This document shows, one piece after another, positions 55,253 to 64,000 of a stretch of DNA of 64,000 nt (its first letter is position 1; the number at the start of each line of letters is the position of its first letter). Where the stretch lies: assembly GCF_000499385.1 (NCBI RefSeq), contig NW_013651788.1, forward strand, positions 40,802 through 104,801, written 5' to 3'. The notes beneath the pieces were generated by a model. The model ran no database searches. It was not told the origin of the DNA and saw nothing but the letters and a program-made list of their open reading frames with translations. The DNA is from Eimeria necatrix (lineage: Eukaryota > Apicomplexa > Conoidasida > Eucoccidiorida > Eimeriidae). The translations under genes and the position numbers were made by a program.

Positions 55253-56296
55253 CTGAAACCCACGGGATAAAGGGACAAGGAAGATCACTAGGCCAGGTCA
55301 TTCCCAGTCGGTCGCATACCAAGTGCTAGGTTCCGCGTTTCTTGCCAAATTGTTAATTCATTCGGAAGCCAGTTCAATGCCAGCGAACTTTAGAGCCCTC
55401 GGGGGCTCAATAACAGGCAGTAAGGTTCACATGCACGAAATCCGAAAGAGTTGCCCTTCTACGTGAATGAGGTCAGCGAATGGCCAGTTTAAGCCAGTAA
55501 ACCGGAACAGCGAGCGTTGGCCTAGGCACTGGAGAGAGAGAACAGAACGAAGTAGGGTGTCAATCGCTATGAATAGCACAGTAAGTATAAGTACTTTCCG
55601 TAGTTGTTGAGTTGGACATAGGAATAACGAAATTTGCAAGAGGAAGATTAGAGAAGACACTTCTGTGACAGATCGTTCAACAGATTGGCTCTTTGCATGT
55701 GCACTGATCGTTCGTTCTATGTCAGCCTGTAGTATCTGTGGCTCCAGCATTGCGGATTTCTTGCTAATATATCAATATTGTCCAGTCACATTCACTTAAA
55801 ATGCGGAAATGGATTGAAGTTTTTCGGATCAAGATCAATGAGCTAACTACTCCTGATGGACGATCCAGTGACGGTCTTGCAAATGTGACACAGGAGGAAT
55901 ACCCAATGTGTACGAGCATTTAGGATTCAAATACACTCAAAACTAAAAACAAGTTTAATTTTTCACGTGGACGTTCTGCAAATTGTCATTTATTTCGTGG
56001 CAGTTGTGCCTGTCTCATGTTGCACCGAAAGAAGTTCGTGTGGCAAGGAGTAAAGTGAGAAAACGAGAACATGAATACACTGGAACCCAATACAAAACCG
56101 GGGGTTACCGATGCACAAACCGGGGGTTACCGATGCACAAAACACGAAAAGTGTCAAACACTGAGCGCCGGAGTGGCTCTGCGGTGTACGTTCACCTGAG
56201 ATAATCAGTGGGTCTTGCACACCGGATCCGCGCCACTACTTCCAGAGTTTCGTCCTTCGCTCTTCCACGGCTTCTTACGCACAAAATCTCGATAAA
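55253..56296. other. Divergent 5' region between the prominin-like and MOLO1-like genes
   Basis: A minus-strand open segment (about 55750-55430, starting MLEPQILQADIERTISAH, with a hydrophobic stretch) may be the first exon of the prominin-like gene. A 22-bp direct duplication (AACCGGGGGTTACCGATGCA + CA) lies at about 56096-56140. GGTGTACGTTCACC at 56183-56196 resembles the palindrome family noted at 7906. Confidence 0.4.
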
Positions 56297-57509
56297 ATGT
56301 GGAAGTCACTTTTCCTCATAGCCATTTCTGGCACCCATTACTCTAGCGCTTCGGCGAAGGCTATCGCCGATGGCTACACTCAAATGGGCCAGCCGTTCCG
56401 CTTCAACAAGAACTCTGTAGTCGCGCCAGCCTTTGAGGAAACAAGCTCTGAAGCTTGGTGGCCATCCAAGGGAAGGTCTCCTCTACGCAGAAGCCAGCAC
56501 GCGTATGACTGACTGTTCTTAAGCTGCCACATACTTGTTGTTTCACGCAGTTATTCAGACAATTGGACCAGACTTTTGACGTGGCCATGCACACAGACAC
56601 GTCTTTCCCCAGCCCGTTCGAGCAGCCTGAGAAATGTGTTGCTTTTTCAAGGTAAAGTAATTAGCTTGTCCACAAATTACATACTATGGCGATAATGAAA
56701 CGTGAAATTGCAGCCTGTCACATTCGTGGATATGCGACCCCGACCACTTGCTCTCTCCTGAAGAGCAGAAGTTCGTTGAGGCGCGCCTCCTTAAGCTTCG
56801 CGACACTGCACCGAGCACGTGCAGCGACTCCCAATACTACCAAGTAGGAATAATTGGCTCCGAAGCTCCTCCAACTTGAATCATTCGAATGCAGACTGCT
56901 GTAGCTGTCGCGTCAGATATTGCTGTGAATGGAAACGAGACACCACAAGAAGCAACCGATCGCTTCGCCGAATCACTGCTCAGGTATTAAATTTCCCGTA
57001 GCTGAATTTGGCCAGCTCAATCTAGAGATTTTTCTCAGGCGTTGGGGCGTTGGTAATAAGGGCTGCCACGATGGCATCGTCTTGGCTTTCGTCAAAAACC
57101 TGAAAACTGTCAGCCTAGCCACTCGAGGTATGTTTGAAGTGCACTGGAGACCTACTAAACTTCGAAAGCTATTGACTAAACAGAAAATGTGGACACCCGC
57201 GTTGCAAGCGCTCTTTTCAAGACACACGTACAACGTTCAATGAACCACGTGTTCCTCTCTACCGGCTCCCCGGCGGCAGCAGTGGCAACAGGCGTAGAGC
57301 TTGTACATCGTCATTTGCCTCGCGCCCCAACTGGTGAAGTCCTTATAACACGTTTTGCCTTCTTGCATGGCGCTTATTAACTTGTATCAGGCTTGAGCTG
57401 GAGTGCTACCATACTCCTTACTTTGGGTGGAGTCTACCTTGCGTCTGTGCTCGGGATCTACTATTCTCTGAATACCTTCATGATGAAGAGCTACACTATC
57501 GAACAATAA
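56297..57509 (+). CDS. MOLO1/TPM-fold type I membrane protein, seven exons, 265 aa
   Basis: Exons: 56297-56416, 56551-56651, 56714-56843, 56895-56983, 57039-57127, 57184-57333, 57391-57509, all phase-consistent. MWKSLFLIAISGTHYSSASA is a signal peptide. Then FPSPFEQPEKCVAFS and HSWICDPDHLLSPEEQKFVE give the MOLO1 hallmark (Pro-rich start, Cys, and a CDPD..L motif). After that come TAVAVASDIAVNG, RFAESLLRRWGVGNKGCHDG and IVLAFVKNLKTVSLATR (the TPM-fold core), and then VASALFKTHVQRSMNHVF. SWSATILLTLGGVYLASVLG is a C-terminal membrane helix with a short cytosolic tail (MKSYTIEQ). In nematodes MOLO1 modulates a receptor; the role in apicomplexans is unknown. It converges on the Era gene, with only 127 bases between the two stop codons. 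Confidence 0.82.
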
Positions 57510-57636
57510 CTTTCCGATGGGCAAAGCCTTTTGTGAGGTTATTCCCTCGTTTTCAAGTAATATTTCGACTTCCTGGGGCAAAGATGCGACTCAGAGAACA
57601 GAAACCAAAAGTACTGTAACCCAATAGCGGGAAGCC

Positions 57637-60113
57637 TTAGCGTTTTGAAACTCTGACAAATATGTTTAGTTTCACCTTTTGGCCCCATAACTGTTCTAGT
57701 TTGTAGGTAACATTCCTTCGCATTTGCAGGAGGATACGACCTCTTATGCCACAAATCATTTTTGCAACTTGCGCAGACTTCACCATCAATTCCTGCAGCA
57801 AGTAACACAGTACAGGTCACAACCGTCTTACATACACTCTTCATCCTAACGGAACAACAGAGGTTTGTGTGCACGCCTTACATGTTCAATCACTACGTAG
57901 CCATCTCGATATGTCCATCCAACTGTTTGCTGATCAATCCGATAGGGAACATCTTTATTAAACCAACAAAACAAATACGTCCTGCTCAATCACACAAACT
58001 CAAACAAGGCCTGTAACGTGAAATAGTAAAGCAAATGTAAGACCAGGAAGGCGAGGGAGAAAAACCTTCAATGCGAAATGAGGCTTGCCTGATAAGCTCT
58101 TCGACTTGCTCTACTTTCGAGAGGCTCGTTCGCTGCGGACATAGCACAGAAGCGTAGAGGAAACTCTCCGCTGCAAAGGCGAAAATGGTTAGTCCTTATT
58201 TACAGCAAAAAATGCAAGGAAAACGGTTAGTCCGTGTATGCAGCAGAAAATATGAATAATTATGAATTAGTCCCGTGCACATACCATCTCGGAAGGAAAA
58301 GCCCATGGGCGTGGAATGGCCTCGCTAACAAGATAATCAAGCAAGGAGTCAGTTCCTCGTTTGTATTTGGCTGAGACGTGGAAAGTATTCTGAAACTGGC
58401 CATGTGACCTGCATCGAAAAGCCAAGGCGTCACCTTACAGCACTAAACTGACTGAAGTCATCTCTGGCATTTAGCGCTCCTTCTTAGTGCTCAAACTAGG
58501 CATACTTACAAAAACTCCTTTTCCCTAGCGTGTATCCACTTTGGATGGGATGCCAGATCAATCTGAGATCCGCAACAGGACAGAAATGCCTTGGATGTAG
58601 GTCCTTCGTGCGGCCCCACTACAGGTAAGAATTCAAATCCTTCGTTACGGACTCATGAGCGTGTACCTTGTTAAGGCACAAAATTAGGGGAATCCGCTGT
58701 GGTTGCCCATCTAGCTCAGCAACTTCACCAGCGTTGGCTAGGCGCTTGCGCAATGCTCCTGGAATCCCTGCTTCCCACATTTCATCCAGGGATGGACAGC
58801 ACGTCAGGCTACTCGTCGACTCATCGTCGGATGCTGAACATATCGAAATCATCCCCAATGCATCACATCGCCTTCACAAAAGGCTAAAAGTAACAGAAAT
58901 CGACACATCAAGTGCGCGGCCAAAGTCGTGTAGTTAAGGCACAAAATTAGGGGAATCCGCTGTGGTTGCCCATCTAGCTCAGCAACTTCACCAGCGTTGG
59001 CTAGGCGCTTGCGCAATGCTCCTGGAATCCCTGCTTCCCACATTTCATCCAGGGATGGACAGCACGTCAGGCTACTCGTCGACTCATCGTCGGATGCTGA
59101 ACATATCGAAATCATCCCCAATGCATCACATCGCCTTCACAAAAGGCTAAAAGTAACAGAAATCGACACATCAAGTGCGCGGCCAAAGTCGTGTGTTATG
59201 TTGCCTCCCACAGTTCTACTGTTTTCTTAGCAAGTCGTGATAAACTTGCCCGATCTGTGAAATCCAGATTGAGAAAGACATGGTTTTGGGGCTATAGCGC
59301 GAACAACATTAAAAATTTGCTGTGTGGGCCGCTTGACAGTGTCCACCACTAGAATTCCCAAGTCTGCATCATCCTAAAGCAGCAACGTAGAGAAGGAAGG
59401 CATGTGCCACATTCACAAGGAGCCTCTATTTTGACAAGAGTATAAGAAGGCAACGTATCCACTGTTAGACTCACATAACCCCTCCACGCAGCATTCACGA
59501 GCTCTCTGCAGAACGTCTTCTTAGGGTGGGACCCAATGATGCCTGTGTTAACAGAACAGAAGTATAGCAGCCAAGGCTCTGATAGCCACAACTTTCCCTA
59601 GTTCTTTACTCGAGAAATCAATAGCACGGCATCGAATACTTCCAAGCACCGTATCGCATCCGCGTTTTTACGCTGGCTCGTTGCAACTTCCAAGAGGTCA
59701 CCTGGAGCATCGACGAAAACCAGTTGGCAATTTCCTTTAGTAACCATTCCACGGAAGTCAGTTCTGCAGCAAACACAAGATATATCATGTATTTCACGGC
59801 AACTCAAACTGCTTCTACAAGCACCCAATATAAACTTTTTTGGCGTGGTACACGTTTGTTGTAGGTACCTTGTGGTATTCACTTTGTTGGATACCGCTGA
59901 AACGGTGACACCGAGCAAAGCGTTCAGCAATGAGCTCTTCCCTGCGTTTGGTGGGCCAATAAGTGCTATAGTTAGAGATTTGGGGTGCTCAGGCTGAAGT
60001 GGCGGCTCCCACGTTGTAAACTGTGCCTGTAAACAAGGCATCCGAAGTGGTATCCAGCGAAGAAGTTTCTCGCGTTCATATAATTGTGTTCTTCGTACAG
60101 CCCAAGCACTGCC
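57637..60113 (-). CDS. ERA: Era-type GTPase with KH domain, organelle small-subunit ribosome assembly factor
   Basis: Minus-strand exons: about 60113-59869 (YEREKLLRWIPLRMPCLQAQ, LIGPPNAGKSSLLNALLG = P-loop, SNKVNTTR = switch I), 59763-59702 (VFVDAPG, the G3 motif with Ala for Thr), 59542-59475, 59373 to about 59290 (DDADLGILVVDTVKRP), about 58820-58667 (IPLILCLNK, start of the G4 motif), 58395-58285 (FQNTFHVSAKYKRGTDSLLD = G5, then PRPWAFP), 58165-58066 (VEQVEELIRQASFRIE), 57922-57882 (GWTYRDGYVVIEH) and 57792-57637 (VKSAQVAKMICGIRGRILLQ, the KH GxxG core; VKLNIFVRVSKR, stop). One exon around 58635-58510 could not be phased. The order equals bacterial Era/ERAL1, which bind the 3' end of small-subunit rRNA. 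The G4-proximal exon is duplicated in tandem. The start codon is uncertain. Confidence 0.85.
58670..59194. repeat. Perfect 263-bp tandem duplication containing an Era exon
   Basis: 58670-58932 and 58933-59194 are identical base for base over the compared length. Each copy contains the exon reading SLTCCPSLDEMWEAGIPGAL to IPLILCLN. Only the copy at lower coordinates retains the AAG/GTACAC donor; in the other the junction reads CTTAACTACACG. Confidence 0.97.
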
Positions 60114-62231
60114 GCTCTTTCATGCTTCGTTGTGTATGCCTTACTTCCGCGGGAATGGGACCTCTTACAGCAGGCCAATAAAAGGAACTGCGGCCTGGAG
60201 GCACAGAGGAGGGTGTGGCTTCTACAAAAAAAAAGCAGCAGCAAAGCTTCCGGGAAATACGCAACACTTACGAACCCATATACATATAATAATGAAAGGT
60301 AACTTTCCAGCGTTGGTCATGTACCGCCAGCAAGAAATGTGGTTGTGGCCAAGACTGTTGCGAAATGCAGTGGAAACAAGCTACCCACCTGAACTGTTTA
60401 TTAATAGTGGGTTTGTAGCTGCTTCTGGTTGTGTGAAAGGCACCGGCTGTACTAAGTTGAGCTCATCCCGCGCCTGTGGGCAAGAAAAGTATGCATTCAA
60501 ATCCTGGCATCCACTCAACAACTTGTGGGCAGCACGCCACGCATTGTCTTCTAGATTGTTGCAAGCCGGCGCGTGTTGAATTAAGCAAAACAAATTGACG
60601 GACCCTCCTATATCGTTCCATGATTGAAAAGGATTGAGAGCGGGTCAGCTGCGCTTTGCACTCGCAGTGCCAGCCAGCTGGCAGGTGCCGGTGTGGACGC
60701 ATAGCGACTCTCTGAAGTAGGTTTCCCGTTGAAAGGCATTGAGAGGACGCTTGCAAGTAAGTTGGTTCCCATTTTGGACAGCAGGAGAAGTGCTTTGAGT
60801 GTTTGCCTTGACCTCGTGCTGCCCCCTCAACTGCTCGTACAGAAGGCTCGCCATTGCTTCGGGGATAAACAATTTTACCCCGAACAGCGCCTATAAGTGC
60901 CACAGAGTTTGCTTGCGGCCTCCATATTGTACACAATTTCGTATGCGTTTTTTGTAGGATGCGCGAGGATGATTTCACATTGACGAAGTGCCTAGTAGGG
61001 CCCCTCTCCCACAATGCCACAGCAGTGGGCGCAAATCGAGGGATCTCGGGTCCGACGCTGCAAGCTGACTGAATTATCATCCGCAACGGAGATCAGTTAC
61101 CGGAAAAAATATATATTTTGCGCTTTCATGGACGGAAATGGCTTGGCCACCCTGCAATCCCGCCGCCGACCAGCTCCACATGCAGAAGGCAGAGGCCCTG
61201 CTGCTGCTTATTGAGCATGAACACCATGCATCTTCCGTCCTCCGTCGTGGCCCACTCCAAAAACGAGTTTGCATCATATGCAAATGGTAGTTCCCATGCG
61301 GCTCAACTGTAAACAGATTGAAGGCTATCATCTCCTGAATGGACTGCCACCCTGCAATCCCGCCGCCGACCAGCTCCACATGCAGAAGGCAGAGGCCCTG
61401 CTGCTGCTTATTGAGCATGAACACCATGCATCTTCCGTCCTCCGTCGTGGCCCACTCCAAAAACGAGTTTGCATCATATGCAAATGGTAGTTCCCATGCG
61501 GCTCAACTGTAAACAGATTGAAGGCTATCATCTCCTGAATGGACTGAAGTGTCTTGTGAATGATTCGACACTCCCGAGGAACATAGTAGCATGCATTGCC
61601 TGGCCCTTAATGTGAACAAATGAACAGCTCCTCAGGCACTGGAGGAAGCTTTCAGCCCAGAGAAGAGCCATTTCAGTGCCTAATGTGCGACGAACGCTCC
61701 AGCAGTCGTAGATCCCAGGCGGGAAGTTTGTGGAAGCTGTTTTCACCTGCAGCTCGGTTTGTGCCGTAGCAATTACTACTTGCAGGTAGGGTCCCCTAAC
61801 GGCGGTGAGGGACCGAGAAAAGAACGCACAACCTAGCAGGACAACGCGAAGACCAACTCTCCAAGCAGGCCTTCCAACCAGCGCAACCGGCGCATCGTTG
61901 CTAGTGATATGAAGAACAGGGCTCCGGCTACGTAAACTATCGCACATCATTGGAAGAATTCAGTTTCTACAATGCTGCGTCTTCACCAGTGCTTTAAACG
62001 AACGTAACAGCTGCCACTACGAGTTACTCGCAACTTCAACTCCAAGCTACTCACAATCAAAACTGCTCGCTTTTTCGGTCGCAGCCGCAAATTCCACATT
62101 ACTGCCCTACACAACAAACTACCGCTATTTCACATTACTGCCCTACACAACAAACTACTGCTATTGCTTAAAGTTTAAATGGTAGAAATCGTTGCCCGCA
62201 TAAGCGTTGACACTCCGCCGACCCGATTGCG
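60114..62231 (-). other. Probable minus-strand gene of unknown function, exons only
   Basis: Coding-like minus-strand segments: about 61925-61775 (VLHITSNDAPVALVGRPAWR, LRVVLLGCAFFSRSLTAVRG), about 61760-61545 (KTASTNFPPGIYDCWSVRRT, MALLWAESFLQCLRSCSFVH, FLGSVESFTRH), a duplicated segment reading FAYDANSFLEWATTEDGRCM and LNKQQQGLCLLHVELVGGGI, and a possible segment at about 61000-60600. Borders and phases were not resolved and no family was recognised. A 34-bp direct duplication (CACATTACTGCCCTACACAA then CAAACTAC) lies at about 62095-62160. Confidence 0.4.
61146..61546. repeat. 200-bp tandem duplication containing an exon-like segment
   Basis: 61146-61345 and 61346-61545 are identical as far as read. 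Each includes the minus-strand coding-like stretch ending ELVGGGIAG, and a TTTACAG acceptor-like site. Confidence 0.95.
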
Positions 62232-63334
62232 TTATGACAAAAGTTTGAGTCCTTTGAAGACCTTTCCGGCACTTTTTCGTATCGGCACAGATGCTAGTGC
62301 TGTCGGAATTTTCTCGGGTTCTTCTTTCCATAACGAGTGGCCGATTTGACTCTGCTCCAGCTTGTCCCGAAGCTTCAGCAATTCAGCCTCCCCTGGGACT
62401 TGCAAGACGACTGTTCTCATGCTACTGCCTGCAGCCAAATATGTCTTGGCTTCGTCTCCGTTTCCTGCCATGGAAATCCCTAGCGCATCCACCCTGAAGA
62501 GATAGTAACAGATAGCCCGCAACGCCTCGAAGAAAAGCAAATCTCACGAGAAAATTAATTTATAAATTGGGCACTTTGATGCGCACAGTCATTGGGTGCA
62601 GTTGTAAGCGCGACTTCCTGTGATTACTCTTCGTCGTGTTTTGCAAAGGCTAACTTGTTTGGCACACGCAGTGAAGACAGTTGCAGAGTGGCTATGCAAG
62701 AGTCGTTGGTCAGCAGTGCTATTCACGTAAAGTTCAACACAGCGACTTACGCAGCATGGCACGCTTGAGCCACAACTGCGCCCAGAGGCCAGTTCAGCTT
62801 CGCGGTCAAGTCCTTACGCAGCACCACGTATTGAACGAGAGGATCCTCATCACTCAACGAAGATTTCTGCGTTCTGGACTCCTCCGCAAGCTTGCTTGCT
62901 GCTTGTGGACCATCTGGTGTCGCCATTACAGCCAAATCTAGTGCCACGGATCTCCTGTTGCCTTTTGAATGCCCAGGATCCCTACACACCCAGGACCGCC
63001 TGGAGCGCGTGGGAGGAATACTTCTGCAAGAAGGCACTTTGGTGCTTGTTTCTGCTGCAGGATTAGTCTGGATAGTCCAACAATTGCGTTGGACCGCAGC
63101 TGAAGGTGTCACAATAGGTTGCACGTCGGCAGCCGCTGCTGATCCATGGGGAAAAGACGACCTAGGACAAGTCACTGCCTCAGCCGTGTTATCCTGAAAG
63201 GAAGCTTTCTTGTTGCGCCTTTGAAGCAGCAAGATTGCCTCTTCTAGGCTAGGAACTCGGCAAACCCGTATAAAATGAGCTCGTTGTAGGTAAACAAGCA
63301 TCGAGGGAACCCCGTAGAGATCAAGCGCCACCAA
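62232..63334 (-). CDS. PTRHD1/PTH2-type peptidyl-tRNA hydrolase-like protein, 5' end unresolved
   Basis: Minus-strand exons: about 63334-62751 and 62493-62232, with phase 2 kept across the junction (GTAAGT donor; CTCTTCAG acceptor). The first ends [20 protein letters not shown] and VAQACHAA. The second reads [54 protein letters not shown], and ends [10 protein letters not shown]. This matches the PTRHD1 branch of the PTH2 fold (VLRxDL, WPxGAxxAQACHAA, VVLxxP, LWxExPExIxT). Upstream of the domain lie about 150 low-complexity residues and a segment reading [20 protein letters not shown] that I do not recognise. The first coding exon is probably further upstream, because no ATG begins this frame. 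Whether PTRHD1 proteins hydrolyse peptidyl-tRNA is uncertain. Confidence 0.8.
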
Positions 63335-64000
63335 TGAAATATCTGCGCCCTTTACGTTACACTGATTTGTCTGTTGACTCTGCCAAATTCAAGTGCCGAA
63401 ATCAATCCGGTCTTGAGGGAAGAGACAGATGGCCAAAATCTGTATCTTTGCAAGCTCAGGGAGGAGAACCTTTGCACACCGCCCGAATTTATCGACCCGA
63501 GGTAAAGAAAACATCAGAAAAATTGATATTTGAATTTAAAAGACGAATTTGGTATTGTGCTGGGGCGAATTCGAGGAAGGCAACCAGAAGCCGACTCTTT
63601 TTCTTCTTCAGTCGTCCTTTGTCGGCTGCGTGGACTGCGTACCCAAAACGAGATTGTCCAAACGTCCTAAAGCCACTCTTAGCTTTTATTAAATTACTGT
63701 AATTAGCAATATATTACTTGAATGCTGGCAAGTAGCCAGCCGCAAGTTCTGTTGAGTCCTGTTCTGCAATTTGGAGGCGGGCTTGCGGAGGCTCGCTCCT
63801 GGCTGCTGTTACCACACCACTGCTTACTCAAAATGATCAGGATACATCTTGCATGTTTTTGTGTGTTGAATATACGCGTTAGGCATGACAATGCGATCCG
63901 TACTGTAGGCTTTACTGCAAGATTTGGCGCCGAATACACTTTGTGAGCTTTTACAGTTCCTCGAACCAAGGCCACGCGGTTTTGGGAGCAACAGGACAAG
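63335..64000. other. Right edge; no confident gene
   Basis: Unique sequence. Upstream exons of the PTRHD1-like gene (minus strand) may lie here. An open minus-strand segment runs from 63999 to 63703 and may be an exon of a gene continuing past the window, but nothing in it was recognised. Confidence 0.35.

Overview
The window looks like nuclear DNA of a coccidian apicomplexan, most probably Eimeria (E. tenella-like). The grounds are massive CAG/CTG arrays read as poly-Ala, poly-Gln or poly-Ser inside genes, dispersed telomere-like AAACCCT/AGGGTTT tracts far from any chromosome end, many short-intron genes, and an alternation of a repeat-rich segment (about 1-41 kb) with a repeat-poor one (about 41-64 kb). 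No bacterial operons, tRNA, rRNA or CRISPR were seen. Gene models were spliced by hand from GT-AG sites, reading phase and protein-family conservation.
Layout, repeat-rich part: a UTP25-like ribosome-biogenesis protein (minus, cut by the left edge); an unrecognised Gln/Ser/Ala-rich protein (plus, 2834-4573); a poorly resolved spliced locus (5-5.8 kb); a spliced organellar ribosomal protein bL12 (minus, 8105-11224) whose introns hold most of the AT-rich simple repeats; a nine-exon alpha/beta-hydrolase-fold protein (plus, 12007-15853); an eleven-exon large protein of unknown function (plus, 18403-25679); a nine-exon Tas-like aldo/keto reductase with a signal peptide (minus, 27441-31547); and an unrecognised acidic protein (minus, 31680-about 33.8 kb).
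Boundary and repeat-poor part: a seventeen-exon ABCC/MRP-type ABC transporter (plus, 35123-46903) straddles the change from repeat-rich to repeat-poor sequence. Then come a short unrecognised minus-strand gene (about 47 kb), a prominin-like multi-pass membrane protein (minus, 48669-about 55.3 kb), a MOLO1/TPM-fold membrane protein (plus, 56297-57509), an Era-type GTPase with KH domain (minus, 57637-about 60.1 kb), an unresolved minus-strand locus (60.1-62.2 kb), and a PTRHD1/PTH2-type peptidyl-tRNA hydrolase (minus, 62232-about 63.3 kb).
The genes form no pathway, although bL12, Era, UTP25 and the PTH2-type protein all belong to ribosome assembly or translation. The most interesting structure is the relation between repeats and gene anatomy: telomere-like tracts sit in introns, at start codons and at splice acceptors; CTG-sense arrays fill introns; and two exons in the repeat-poor half carry recent tandem duplications.
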